The notes beneath the pieces are model-generated. The model was not told the DNA's origin. It made no database searches and worked only from the letters and a program-made list of their open reading frames with translations. DNA of 64,000 nucleotides from Alteromonas sp. BMJM2 (GTDB lineage: Bacteria; Pseudomonadota; Gammaproteobacteria; Enterobacterales; Alteromonadaceae): NCBI RefSeq assembly GCF_027257845.1, contig NZ_JAPVOT010000005.1, forward strand, positions 124,001 to 188,000. The letters are read 5' to 3'. The translations under genes were made by a program, and so were the position numbers. Below, one piece after another: positions 25,208-34,369 of the stretch (positions within the stretch are counted from its first letter, which is position 1; each line of letters starts with the position of its first letter).

Positions 25208-25954
25208 ATGTCTAACTCGAAATACATTATTGTTGTAGTCGTTGCCGTAGTGGCAAGTATCGCTGCGTGGTTCACGTTTTTTGCCAAAGAATCTGCGCCA
25301 GACTTTACTGCTTACGCCGCAGGCCCTGATCGAAAAGCTGCTTTTTTTGAATACTTTACGCCCATTATTGTAGATATAAACAGAGAGCTAGCTGCCGATA
25401 GACAGCAAATTCAACGTGCGTGTGACGCCGGTGAAACCGGAACACTAAACAAATTCCTAACCAAATATCGTATTGAAGACACTGATCTTGAACAAGACTC
25501 CGCCTGCAATATATTGCTACGCCGGGCAGACATTGTCCCTGCGTCATTGGCAATTGCACAAGCCGCTAATGAAAGTGCGTGGGGAACGTCTCGTTTTGCT
25601 AAACAGGGAAATAACTTTTTCGGTCAGTGGTGCTTCACAAAAGGCTGTGGCATTGTTCCAAAGTCTCGAGATGCGAACAAAGCCCATGAAGTTGCCGATT
25701 TTCGCTCGCCTGCCGATTCAGTAGAAAGTTACATGCTCAATTTGAATACCCATGATGCCTACAAACCATTACGTAATATTCGTCAGTCGTTACGTAAAAA
25801 AGACGAGGCTGTCACCGGAGTCGCGCTTAGCTATGGCTTGGGCAAATATTCTGAACGTGGTGATGAATACGGCAAGGAGTTACGCGACATGATCAGCTTT
25901 AATAAATTGGCATCCCTTGATAAGTTGACACTGGAAGAAGTAAACGCTGATTAA
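25208..25954 (+). CDS. Bax-like protein with glucosaminidase (lysozyme-like) domain
   Basis: A 248-residue protein with an N-terminal membrane anchor or signal (IIVVVVAVVASIAAWFTFF, residues 7-25). The C-terminal two-thirds holds the glucosaminidase motif AIAQAANESAWGTSRFAKQG and NNFFGQWCF, with the catalytic Glu in AANESAWG near residue 126. This family includes E. coli Bax and bacterial peptidoglycan N-acetylglucosaminidases (GH73-related). It probably acts in the periplasm on the cell wall. Two Cys in FGQWCFTKGCG could form a disulfide. Confidence 0.88.
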   Translation: MSNSKYIIVVVVAVVASIAAWFTFFAKESAPDFTAYAAGPDRKAAFFEYFTPIIVDINRELAADRQQIQRACDAGETGTLNKFLTKYRIEDTDLEQDSACNILLRRADIVPASLAIAQAANESAWGTSRFAKQGNNFFGQWCFTKGCGIVPKSRDANKAHEVADFRSPADSVESYMLNLNTHDAYKPLRNIRQSLRKKDEAVTGVALSYGLGKYSERGDEYGKELRDMISFNKLASLDKLTLEEVNAD

Positions 25955-25989
25955 CCACACCAACTCACCAAAGCGTATTGTTATAGCAA

Positions 25990-26020
25990 ATAAAAAAGGA
26001 GCCGCATTACTGTGGCTCCT
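25990..26020 (-). terminator. Terminator of the 18-residue ORF unit
   Basis: Read on the minus strand, AGGAGCC pairs with GGCTCCT and is followed by six T. It lies 51 bases after the stop of the small ORF. Confidence 0.75.
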
Positions 26021-26070
26021 CCGTGCTTTGGCTAGCAAATCAGCCAGCCAGAATGGTGACGAAAAAAGGG

Positions 26071-26127
26071 TTAGTTAGAACGTACCCCATTCATAGCCGA
26101 TTCACCTGTTTTCAAAACACTAGACAT
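26071..26127 (-). CDS. 18-residue ORF with a full-length anti-16S ribosome-binding site
   Basis: The ORF MSSVLKTGESAMNGVRSN starts six bases after AAGGAGGT. The complement of 26130-26142 (GATCACCTCCTTA) is the last 13 bases of 16S rRNA, so the ribosome-binding site pairs over 13 bases, much longer than normal. A promoter-like element lies at 26165-26192 and a terminator at 25990-26020, giving a transcript of about 150-170 bases. The peptide matches nothing I know. It could be a true microprotein, a leader peptide, or an RNA that binds 30S subunits. Confidence 0.5.
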   Translation of the reverse strand: MSSVLKTGESAMNGVRSN

Positions 26128-26164
26128 ATGATCACCTCCTTAAATATCTGCTAAACACAGCTTC

Positions 26165-26192
26165 AATGTAGCATTTGTGTTGGGCATGTAAA
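26165..26192 (-). promoter_or_regulatory. Sigma-70-like promoter of the 18-residue ORF
   Basis: On the minus strand TTTACA (26192-26187) and TACATT (26170-26165) are 16 bases apart. The start codon lies 38 bases past the -10 box. Confidence 0.45.
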
Positions 26193-26276
26193 GAGAGATT
26201 GATTTTCATGGCAAACTTTTAATCTTTTGCTTTTCTGCTCTCTTATTCTTCTAGATAAACACTCAACAAAGCGCAA

Positions 26277-26825
26277 CTATAGATGCTTTTCTATTTCTAT
26301 CTCCACACTTTCAGTTTCCTGTGAGCCCGCAAAGGTGAGCCAAATTTGTCCATCTTGAATCGTTACTTGTATTTGCATAGAACGCTCAACTGCTTTTGAC
26401 AGCGTTGTCGATAGCGCATTAGGAAGTGTATAAACAGAGAGGTTCTTCTTAGTATTAAGCTTATTCTGTTCTTTCTTCCACCAAACATCGAAACTGTTAT
26501 CAGCATAAGCGTAAATCTTCATTTGCTTACTTTGATTGCAGCCTTTTTTAATGCGTTGGTCAGAGGGTTGCCCTAGTTCAATCCACAGCTCAATTTCGTC
26601 ACTGAAACTTTTTTGCCATAAATCTGGCACTTCATCGTCGGATAAACCTTTTGTAAACTGCAATTGCTCATGGGCATTAACAATGAAAGCGATAATACGC
26701 AGCATCATACGCTCGTCGTTTTCAGACGGGTGACGGGCAATGGTTAAGTTGTGATCGTTGTAATAGTTGCGGTCCATATCGGTTATCGAGATATCCGCTT
26801 TAAATATCGTTGCTTTAAGTGCCAT
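26277..26825 (-). CDS. yaeQ: YaeQ family protein
   Basis: A 182-residue cytoplasmic protein whose start MALKATIFKADISITDMDRN is the family signature; PDLWQKSFSDEIELWIELGQPSDQRIKKGC contains the conserved PD-(D/E)XK-like core (D/E...E-W-I-E-L-G...K). Length and motif order match YaeQ, a family structurally related to PD-(D/E)XK nucleases and once reported to suppress rfaH defects. Its reaction is unknown. Its neighbour on the same strand is a mechanosensitive channel, 82 bases upstream. Confidence 0.92.
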   Translation of the reverse strand: MALKATIFKADISITDMDRNYYNDHNLTIARHPSENDERMMLRIIAFIVNAHEQLQFTKGLSDDEVPDLWQKSFSDEIELWIELGQPSDQRIKKGCNQSKQMKIYAYADNSFDVWWKKEQNKLNTKKNLSVYTLPNALSTTLSKAVERSMQIQVTIQDGQIWLTFAGSQETESVEIEIEKHL

Positions 26826-26907
26826 GTTAATCCTGATTGGTATGCCCTAAAGGCATTTTCTCGTCAAAGGCTGAGTACACCGGTACTGGTATTTTATTTT
26901 GCTGGCT

Positions 26908-27960
26908 TTACTCAGTCTCTTTTGTTTGTTGCTCTAGTTTTATAATGTTATCGACCTGACTAAGTGCCCCTTCGAGCTCCTTCTCAAGTGCTGTCTTGTC
27001 TGCACTCTTAGCCTCTGATATCTGCTGACGCACACTCTCAACCTTGGCTTTTGCATCTCTCAGCGACTCTTCGTGCTGCGCCGCGAGTTCGGCCTTATCA
27101 AATGCAATTGCCTCTTGGGAATCATCTTCCTCCACGCTAGCATTTGTCTTACGAGGCACATTAGTCGGCACTTTGGCGATAAATTTTTGCGTCGCGTCTG
27201 TGGGCCGCTGAGCAATAAAGTTAGGCGACATAATTTCAATATCGCTATTGTGGAGCGTATCTAAAATTGCTTTATGTAAATTTGAACGTGCCGTTAATAC
27301 ACTTTTCACTTCTTTCAGCAGACCTGCAACGCGATAAGACACACTGAAATCTCCCAGCTCACTGACCTGCACGTACCCCTCTTCTAAACCAGCCTCAAGA
27401 ACGGCCTTGCTGAGCGCCTCGGTTACGCTAGTGTGATGAACATCGTAACCAATAGAGATATTCGCTGTGATCAAGGTGCCAGAAGAACGGATAACAGACA
27501 CGGGGTTATTAACCAGGTAGCTGTTAGCAATATGGATTAAATCACGCTGCTCAGTTTGTATCTCTGTATCGAGCAATCCCTTTTCCGATACTCGTCCAAA
27601 ATAATCATTACAACGAATGAAATCGCCTGTTTTAAAAGGCTTGTTGAATCGAATGACCAACCCAGACATTAGGTTTGCAACTATGGTGGTGGATGAGAAA
27701 GCAATAACACCTGACACTAACACGCCAATTAACGCCAACAGCTGATTTCTAGAGCTTTCACTTACCGGTAGTGTGAGCGCGACCGCTATCAATAATACCA
27801 AAACAATGACAAACACGACCATTTGTCGCGGCAAACGCTGCTCGCTGGTTAACTCTTGAGCACGTCTTAATAATATCCATCGCACTGCGATAATCATTAC
27901 CGTCCCAAAAGATAATGTAATAACCAAAGGTAACCACAGCGCCAAAATTTCCATGTGCAT
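26908..27960 (-). CDS. MscS-family mechanosensitive channel
   Basis: A 350-residue inner-membrane protein. Three or more helices lie in residues 1-110; TM3 with its Gly/Ala pattern is LLALIGVLVSGVIAFSSTTIVANLMSGLVI. The MscS beta-domain follows (FKTGDFIRCNDYFGRVSEKGLLDTEIQTEQRDLIHIANSYLVN). The C-terminal 90 residues are a charged coiled coil (EESLRDAKAKVESVRQQISEAK) not present in E. coli MscS. The protein probably releases solutes on hypo-osmotic shock; the coiled coil may regulate it. Confidence 0.9.
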   Translation of the reverse strand: MHMEILALWLPLVITLSFGTVMIIAVRWILLRRAQELTSEQRLPRQMVVFVIVLVLLIAVALTLPVSESSRNQLLALIGVLVSGVIAFSSTTIVANLMSGLVIRFNKPFKTGDFIRCNDYFGRVSEKGLLDTEIQTEQRDLIHIANSYLVNNPVSVIRSSGTLITANISIGYDVHHTSVTEALSKAVLEAGLEEGYVQVSELGDFSVSYRVAGLLKEVKSVLTARSNLHKAILDTLHNSDIEIMSPNFIAQRPTDATQKFIAKVPTNVPRKTNASVEEDDSQEAIAFDKAELAAQHEESLRDAKAKVESVRQQISEAKSADKTALEKELEGALSQVDNIIKLEQQTKETE

Positions 27961-28201
27961 TTCGCTTATCTGCCTATTCGCTTATTTGCTTAACGTTCCT
28001 GATACCTAGGCATGTTGACCTTGGCTATACAATCAAGGTCAACGCGCTCTAATGTTAGATTTTTCGTCGTTGATGATATAAGAATAATGGCTAAGGACGT
28101 ATTGATATTTACTATTCATTTTTTCAGCAACACTCCCCGCCCTAGTAACCGTTTTATTTCTTATTGTTTACTGCTTGCTATTTACTGCTTATTCTTGAAT
28201 G

Positions 28202-30175
28202 CTAGCCACGAGCATTCGATTGTAAATAAGCAGTCACCACCGCTTTTACATCTGCATAGCGACAGTTTTCACAACAACCGAAGCCCTGTACCTGCCTCAC
28301 TTTCATCCGAGTAAACAGCGGCATAGACATACCAGTAAGAAAACGACAGTACGTATTTTCGGTTATCTGGGTGTGTACTTTACCTTCAAGGTGCTTATTC
28401 AGTGCCGTTATTGCGGTTGCTATTTCGTCTTCATCAGGCGCCGTTATTGGGTTTGAGTAAGTCAGCTTAGCAACGTTACCGCTGCACACGCTACAGTGTC
28501 CGCACCGCTCAGGCGCGTCTTTATCATCAAAATAGGCGGATAAATTAGCATTTAAGCAGCTATCGAGCTCAAAGAAACGAACAAGAGCAGCAATACGCTG
28601 AATTTCTTTGCGTTCATTGTCGGCAAAATAGTGCGCTAGCTTTTCGGATAAATCACTTGCGAGCAGTGCCTCTTGATTCACCTCAAACACATCGGTAATT
28701 AAACGTGATGCCAATTCAATATGGTTGTGCTCGTGCAAATATTCTAGTGCGCTCACAACTCTGCTTCGCTCGGCCCCGTAGTGCTGATAAATATCATCAA
28801 AGTTAACCACGCCCCACACCTTTTTCATTGCTGTGTTGTTAAAAACTGCATTTAGAAACTCGCTGCGCTCTTGAGTAAACTGACTGAGAATGTCTGCTTT
28901 TTCGGTTATAAAGCGGAATTTAAACTCTGCAAAATACGCATAAAGTGGGCGGATAACCTTGGCCAACTCTAATTGCACTAGCAATGTTTTAAGCGGGAGC
29001 TGTCGAACATTACTTTTGGTCGATAGGCTGTTTATCTGAGTTTCCCACTCATACACATTGTCGTTTGCTGTTTCTGGGCCTTGAGAGGCGATATCATCAA
29101 TAACCGCTTGAACGGCTTGTTGGTCGGGAGTGTCGCCATAGACAAAGTTTTCAATGGTAACCAGACCATCTAAATTAGCTAATACGGTGCAGTTAGCCGC
29201 TTTTCCGTCACGCCCCCCTCGACCAATTTCCTGACTGTAGTTTTCAATGGATTTGGGTAAGTCATAATGCACTACAAAGCGAATGTCCGATTTATCTATC
29301 CCCATACCAAAGGCAATTGTTGCCACAACAACCTGAAGTTTGTTGTCCATGAAGTCGTGCTGTATACGTTGTCTAACATCACTGTCTAAACCGGCGTGAT
29401 AAGCACTTGCTGTATAGCCATTTTGTTGTAAAAAACGGGCTACCTGCTCAGCGCTTTGTTGCAGGGTTACGTAAACAATGCCTGCACCTTGCTGCTGCTC
29501 TAATTCATTAAGCAATGCGTTATTTTTTTCTGACTCTACCACCGGCAACACATTTAAATTCAAATTCGAACGATAAAACCCGGTTTGAATGATGTTTGAT
29601 GGGGCAATGTCAAATCTGCGGGCCATGTCCAACTTGACCTTTTTAGTAGCCGTAGCGGTGAGCAGCAGTACTAAAGGTATTCTTAATTCTTGTTGATAGG
29701 CGGGCAGCTTTAAGTAATCTGGTCGAAAGTTATGCCCCCACTCAGAAATACAGTGGGCTTCGTCGACCACCAGCATCGACACAGGTACCGATTCTATAAA
29801 CTGACGAAAACGCTCGTTTTTAAACCGCTCTACTGACACCATCAATATTTTGCACTTACCTGAGCGCACGTCATTCATAACTTGCTTGTTTTGCTGGGGC
29901 GTTAGCGTTGAATCTATACTCGCCGCTGCAATACCTTTGCTGTGTAAGAATGCGAGCTGATCTTTCATTAGTGCTAACAAGGGTGATACCACCACGGTAA
30001 GGTGCGGTAATTGCGTAGCCACAAATTGATAGCACAATGACTTGCCCGAGCCGGTGGGAAAAATAGCGAGGGACGACTGCTGATTCAGTAAGCCTTCAAC
30101 CACCTCCTGCTGTCCTGCGCGAAAGGATGGAAAACCAAATAGGCTCTGTAGCGCCCAAGAGTAGTCTGCGGTCAT
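28202..30175 (-). CDS. RecQ-family ATP-dependent DNA helicase
   Basis: A 657-residue superfamily 2 helicase. It has Walker A TGSGKSLCYQ (residues 41-50), VVDEAHCISEWGHNFRPDY (motif II with the RecQ aromatic loop), TATA motif III, GMGIDKSDIRFVVHYD and the Q-x-x-G-R-x-G-R motif VI (SQEIGRGGRDG). A zinc-binding region follows (C..CGHCSVC near 556-570) and a winged-helix part. The C-terminus ends FGCCENCRYADVKAVV instead of a full HRDC domain, as in the shorter RecQ-like helicases. AAGGAGC precedes ATG 30175. It should unwind DNA during repair or recombination. Confidence 0.92.
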   Translation of the reverse strand: MTADYSWALQSLFGFPSFRAGQQEVVEGLLNQQSSLAIFPTGSGKSLCYQFVATQLPHLTVVVSPLLALMKDQLAFLHSKGIAAASIDSTLTPQQNKQVMNDVRSGKCKILMVSVERFKNERFRQFIESVPVSMLVVDEAHCISEWGHNFRPDYLKLPAYQQELRIPLVLLLTATATKKVKLDMARRFDIAPSNIIQTGFYRSNLNLNVLPVVESEKNNALLNELEQQQGAGIVYVTLQQSAEQVARFLQQNGYTASAYHAGLDSDVRQRIQHDFMDNKLQVVVATIAFGMGIDKSDIRFVVHYDLPKSIENYSQEIGRGGRDGKAANCTVLANLDGLVTIENFVYGDTPDQQAVQAVIDDIASQGPETANDNVYEWETQINSLSTKSNVRQLPLKTLLVQLELAKVIRPLYAYFAEFKFRFITEKADILSQFTQERSEFLNAVFNNTAMKKVWGVVNFDDIYQHYGAERSRVVSALEYLHEHNHIELASRLITDVFEVNQEALLASDLSEKLAHYFADNERKEIQRIAALVRFFELDSCLNANLSAYFDDKDAPERCGHCSVCSGNVAKLTYSNPITAPDEDEIATAITALNKHLEGKVHTQITENTYCRFLTGMSMPLFTRMKVRQVQGFGCCENCRYADVKAVVTAYLQSNARG

Positions 30176-30272
30176 TGAATTGCCTGCTCCTTAAAAAACG
30201 GCTCTTACACAAGCTCGTTTAAATACTGGCAGACATGATACCGCAATACTTCAGTAATTTATGCGCTCAAAC

Positions 30273-31229
30273 TTAAGACTTGCGTAAATCTTCAGGTGTA
30301 TTATCAGCAACGACAGCGTTTCGCTCCCCCATGGGCTTATCTTCACCCACGGTGCTATCCACACTCGTTTGTAGCTCTATGCTTGAGTTTACTTCAGCAC
30401 CAATAAGAATAATGTAGGCACTTAAATACAGCCACATCAGCAAAATGATAATTCCGCCCACTGACCCATAGGTTTTATTATAGCTAGCAAATTCATTTAA
30501 ATAGATAGAAAAACCATACGAGGCCGCTATCCACAATACTGTGGCGAGTAATGCGCCTGGTGTTACCCATCGCCACTGCGCAGAGCGACGGTGAGGCGCA
30601 TAACGATACAGCGCAGAAAGACAAAAGTTGAACAGCACAAGCATGACAGGCCACGTTAGCCACATAGCCTGTTTATTATCTATTGAACCACCGGTTACCC
30701 AGCTTATTGTCTCGGGCAATATAGTAATGCACGCCAGAGCTACTATAACGGTGGCAATCATACTGATAGTGCAGGCTATACGCGCTACTAAGCCGTTAAA
30801 AAAGCCCCTACCCTCATTTTCATTGTAGGTAATATTGCAGGCCGTGATTAATGCATTTGCTCCTTTACTGCTGCTCCAAAGCGACAAGAGTAGAGTTAAA
30901 AAGAAACCCCAGCCTAATGCAGAGCTCGACTTTTCCGTAAGCGTTTTAAGCTGCTCCTCAATGATATAGCTACTATCGGAAGGCACCACATCTACGAGCA
31001 AAGCCATATGACGCTGTAATTCTTCCGGCGACACGATAAGGCCGTACAACGATATCGTCGCGCCCAACAGGGGAAAGATTGCCAGCAAACAATAAAACGC
31101 GACGCCAGCAGAAATAAGAGGAATGTTATGCCCACCAATATTGGTAAAAATACGTTTAAGAATGCTCCACCAGTTTTTGAGTGTAAGTTCAAAAGCTGTG
31201 CTTGCTTCACTAAGGTGTGTATTGCTCAT
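30273..31229 (-). CDS. YihY/BrkB-family membrane protein
   Basis: A 318-residue inner-membrane protein with about six helices. The family signature is visible in NIGGHNIPLISAGVAFYCLLAIFPLLGA near residues 29-56 and in the later stretch GVVTPGALLATVLW-like PGALLATVLWIAASYGFSIYL and YGSVGGIIILLMWLYLSAYIILIGAEVN. These proteins were once called RNase BN, which was an error for YihY; the real function is not established. The charged C-terminal tail (VDSTVGEDKPMGERNAVV) is cytoplasmic. The gene is probably transcribed alone. Confidence 0.9.
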   Translation of the reverse strand: MSNTHLSEASTAFELTLKNWWSILKRIFTNIGGHNIPLISAGVAFYCLLAIFPLLGATISLYGLIVSPEELQRHMALLVDVVPSDSSYIIEEQLKTLTEKSSSALGWGFFLTLLLSLWSSSKGANALITACNITYNENEGRGFFNGLVARIACTISMIATVIVALACITILPETISWVTGGSIDNKQAMWLTWPVMLVLFNFCLSALYRYAPHRRSAQWRWVTPGALLATVLWIAASYGFSIYLNEFASYNKTYGSVGGIIILLMWLYLSAYIILIGAEVNSSIELQTSVDSTVGEDKPMGERNAVVADNTPEDLRKS

Positions 31230-31390
31230 GTTCTCGCGTTAATTTTTTTATTGATAGGATATATACAGCAGTGGGTATAACTAGGATTAAAATATTTTCA
31301 CACAGTTTATGATTTCAGCCAGCGACCGCTTTTAATGACAGGTGCAAAAAAAAACAAGCGAAAGCAAGAGCATAACGAAGATGTATGCAT

Positions 31391-31428
31391 TTCAGTTGCC
31401 TTTCGTTTCAGTTGCCTTTCGTTTCAGT
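31391..31428. repeat. 16-bp tandem repeat, 2.4 copies
   Basis: TTCAGTTGCCTTTCGT occurs twice in a row followed by TTCAGT. It overlaps the 3' end of the S41 remnant and supplies its last residues and stop codon. Confidence 0.75.
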
Positions 31429-31956
31429 GGTTAAACGTTTCTCAACTAATTCAAGAGCGGCTGTCACTGCGTCGGTTGCCTCACAGGGAATATCCGGTAT
31501 AACTCCCTCATCTTTCCAGCTTTCTTGGGTAAACGGATGTCGTAAATCGCCGTAGGTTATCACAAGATTGATGTGCTCACTAAGTGGTGTGGTAGTCGAT
31601 AGATAGCTCAAACCCATTGTACGCGTGCCTACAACAGTCGCCTTACTTGTCTGTTGAAGTGTATAGGCTACAAACTCCCACGAGCCCGCCACAAAAGGCG
31701 ATGTAACCACAAAAATAGGCACCTTCTCACCCATTTTAAAATCGGTATTACTCGCCACTAGCTGAGAAGCTTTATTGTGAGCTAGGGTAAGCGTTGCGAG
31801 GGGTTTACCTGTAGGTACAAAGTAACTTAGGAATTGCTTAGCAACGTGCAGGTCGACATAGCCAGCACTTCTTAAATCGATAATGATCGCAGTGGCGCTA
31901 GATAAGTAAGCCACAGCATTGGCTATATCGCTTTTTACTTGCTCATCAATAGGCAA
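31408..31956 (-). pseudogene. Truncated S41 (tail-specific protease) family remnant
   Basis: The 182 residues match only the C-terminal catalytic lobe of S41 peptidases: AIIIDLRSAGYVDLHVAKQFLSYFV and IFVVTSPFVAGSWEF, KATVVGTRTMGLSYL, then EGVIPDIP. The N-terminal region is missing. At the place of the nucleophile Ser in the usual F-S-A-x-E motif the sequence has FVAGSWEF, so Ser has probably been lost or moved. The frame opens only with a TTG that lies six bases past a terminator hairpin (31963-31992) of the upstream gene, with no ribosome-binding site. It looks like a promoterless gene fragment. Confidence 0.6.
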
Positions 31957-31957
31957 A

Positions 31958-31995
31958 TAAAAAAGTCACTACCTGTGGCTTGATAGTGACTTTCT
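31958..31995 (-). terminator. Terminator of the polytopic membrane protein gene
   Basis: On the minus strand AAGTCACTA pairs with TAGTGACTT, followed by TTTTATT. It is directly upstream of the S41 remnant frame. Confidence 0.85.
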
Positions 31996-32104
31996 CGATA
32001 CGGTATTGAACCTACTGTTTAAGAGCAGCTTGTAAAGTAGCCATACCACTTAGGTTGCTTAGCCAAATTTCTTGCTAAATCCTTATTAGGCCTTCGCTGA
32101 GCCC

Positions 32105-33106
32105 TTATTGAGCCTTTAATACGGGTAGCTTAAGCTGTATTGGCTGAGGTAGTGAACTTACAATCCCTTTTCGGCAGCTATGCCAAAATGCAGATAACAA
32201 CAGTAGCGTCGAGCCAATACATAGCCCGGTAATGGCAAAGCTATAGGTTACGAAACCCACGTTTTCCAGTAACGTCGAAAACGTATAAATAACATAAACT
32301 AGCGCCGACACCATTATTGCTCTGCGGTCCACTGCAATGGCAATAACCGCTAACAATACGTATAAACCAAGCACCACAGCGGAAATCATTAGCCCGCTAT
32401 TGCCATCTAACACACCGAGGCTATTAAAAATAGGATGTACAATCATAGGCGCTGAAATAAGGTGTAGCCAAAAAGCAGTATCCGAAGCACGAGTTTGTCT
32501 TAGTGTATCTTTGCTATCCCATACCATTGCCAAACCGAAAACAAGTAAACCAAACACTAAAACAATATGGTTAATGTAGCCTATCAACACGGGGGCCACA
32601 TAAAATAAACATGCTGCAGCAAAAGCACATAGCGTAGCGGTACCCGCGGCTACGGTAATGGGTACATGAAAACGTGACCAATGCATTAAAGCGCCAACGG
32701 TGGTAATAAGACCTGCGGCAATAAAGGCGTACTCTTTTACCTCAGGCCTAAACAGTATTGGCGTTGCAAACAAGCCCCCGAGAAAGGCGAGTAAAAGTGC
32801 AATAGCGGGCAATGCCATACGACGTTTATTGACAAAGTATTCAGCTAAGCCCCATGAACCTGCCGCTACAGCAATGCCGGCTAGTGGTGGGGAAATAATA
32901 AAGCCAAGCCATGCTAAAGAGCCAAGTAAAAGCGCACTGGCTATAACAACAAAGATGTCGTTAAAGCCATTAATAAGGCGAAAGTTCTCTTCATCAACCA
33001 AATGACTGTGACGCAGTGTATTGATAGATTTTCTGAACCTATTTACATCGCCCTGACTAAAAATATTTTGCTGTACCGCATGTGCTAGGTCTTCATCTGT
33101 GTACAT
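32105..33106 (-). CDS. Polytopic inner-membrane protein, unknown function
   Basis: A 333-residue protein. An N-terminal soluble segment of about 45 residues (YTDEDLAHAVQQNIFSQGDV) looks like the DUF2157-type beginning and is followed by about ten hydrophobic helices, each 18-22 residues long. AAGGA six bases before ATG 33106 supports the start. I know no activity for this family; the N-terminus plus many helices resembles DUF4401/DUF2157 proteins. A terminator follows at 31958-31995. Confidence 0.65.
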   Translation of the reverse strand: MYTDEDLAHAVQQNIFSQGDVNRFRKSINTLRHSHLVDEENFRLINGFNDIFVVIASALLLGSLAWLGFIISPPLAGIAVAAGSWGLAEYFVNKRRMALPAIALLLAFLGGLFATPILFRPEVKEYAFIAAGLITTVGALMHWSRFHVPITVAAGTATLCAFAAACLFYVAPVLIGYINHIVLVFGLLVFGLAMVWDSKDTLRQTRASDTAFWLHLISAPMIVHPIFNSLGVLDGNSGLMISAVVLGLYVLLAVIAIAVDRRAIMVSALVYVIYTFSTLLENVGFVTYSFAITGLCIGSTLLLLSAFWHSCRKGIVSSLPQPIQLKLPVLKAQ

Positions 33107-33326
33107 GGTCTTTCCTTATTATTGCTTTTAGCTAGATATGTAAAAAATAGTAGTCAGAAGAATGAGAGCAAAAAGAGCGCCAAATAAAAATAACCAATAT
33201 AATCAGACGGTTAAGAACTCACGCTCTATAAAGTAGCAATTTTTGCTAATTCTTTTAAGTAATATGACGAAAATGTAGCGTGATATTTAATGTTAAAAAA
33301 GCAAGCGGGCTTATCACCCAGGTGCC

Positions 33327-33536
33327 CTAATCATCAGGAAAATAGGCAAACACTTCTTCTACAGATTTATCGAAGAGTTTGGCAATTTTGAACGCTACCT
33401 CTAGCGAGGGGTTATACTTGTTTTTTTCAATAGCCATAATAGTTTGCCGCGTAACACCAACAGCCTCAGCGAGTGTTTGTTGCGTCATCTCGTTGGCAAA
33501 AAAACGACATTCTCTCACTTTATTCGTAATCGCCAT
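33327..33536 (-). CDS. Small XRE-type helix-turn-helix regulator
   Basis: A 69-residue DNA-binding protein that is nothing but a Cro/CI helix-turn-helix: MTQQTLAEAVGVTRQTIMAIEKNKYNPSLE with the recognition helix near residues 28-36, then VAFKIAKLFDKSVEEVFAYF. Small regulators of this YozG/XRE type commonly control their own operon. The gene starts five bases after the stop of the four-helix membrane protein, so the two form one transcription unit and may work as a membrane sensor/regulator pair. Confidence 0.88.
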   Translation of the reverse strand: MAITNKVRECRFFANEMTQQTLAEAVGVTRQTIMAIEKNKYNPSLEVAFKIAKLFDKSVEEVFAYFPDD

Positions 33537-33541
33537 AAAGG

Positions 33542-34018
33542 TTATACCGCGTCTTTTCTATAAAGTATGATTTGATGTGTAAATCTCACTATTTCCGAAA
33601 GAATAAACATAAGCAACAGCACATGCACTTCAAACAATGGGATGGGAAAGTAGGCTTTTATCGACGATTCAACACCAAGTGCATGGGGTAGCAATAATTG
33701 ACCTAATGTCATGACTACTCCAATACTTAATACCCAGTAGCCGCTGTTATTAGCAGTTAACGCGATAAATCGGTCTCGCTCATCACCTTCTATGTCAGCT
33801 TTAGAACCTGCAACAGCAATAAGTGACTGGAAAATAATTTCTACAATAATGATATATAAAATAGCCTGACTCAAATTTCCCATTGCAATATCAATAGCTT
33901 GCTGCTCTGACACGCTAGCTAAATCAATGCTGATTACATTTAATGTGTACGAGCCAAAAATCACCAGTGTGGCAATGAGCGATAGCCAGGTACTTTTTTC
34001 TTTCAGCGTCATGTTCAT
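33542..34018 (-). CDS. Four-helix membrane protein paired with an XRE regulator
   Basis: A 158-residue protein. ATG 34018 (MNMTLKEKS) is chosen because GGAG lies seven bases upstream. Four hydrophobic segments are visible at about 10-30, 48-68, 85-105 and 120-140. A loop ADIEGDERDRFIALTANNSGY carries many charged residues. Proteins of this sort, next to a small XRE regulator, are common in bacteria but their function is unknown to me. Confidence 0.6.
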   Translation of the reverse strand: MNMTLKEKSTWLSLIATLVIFGSYTLNVISIDLASVSEQQAIDIAMGNLSQAILYIIIVEIIFQSLIAVAGSKADIEGDERDRFIALTANNSGYWVLSIGVVMTLGQLLLPHALGVESSIKAYFPIPLFEVHVLLLMFILSEIVRFTHQIILYRKDAV

Positions 34019-34030
34019 AAGTAGCTCCAT

Positions 34031-34366
34031 TAAATTTGTTATAGCGACGAGATTTAAGACCTTGTGCGCTTGAGGGTGTGCTTACAACGAACCAAGAGTA
34101 ATTAATTTATTACTCAATGTATAGTATTTTTAACATTTAGGTTGGAATACATTACTTTTCCGACATTTTTGCGCATAAAATGGAAAGTAGTAGAGGTGAA
34201 AGTGCCAATATTAATAGAAGAGAATCATTCGACGTACACCGTTTATTTAAAGTAAAAATTAACGACTCATTGAAGGAGAGCGTGCGTACGATCGTCAGCC
34301 GTAGTAAATGCAACAAATCTGACTTATAGTAACGGGAGTATATTATGTAGCCACCGACAAAAGGGA
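34031..34366. other. Intergenic region with one possible short ORF
   Basis: 336 bases. An open frame at 34180-34329 would encode a 49-residue basic peptide (RLFKVKINDSLKESVRTIV near its centre), but it lacks a ribosome-binding site, so I do not call it. AACGGGAG at about 34331-34338 is a possible ribosome-binding site for nothing obvious. Confidence 0.35.
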
Positions 34367-34369
34367 ATG

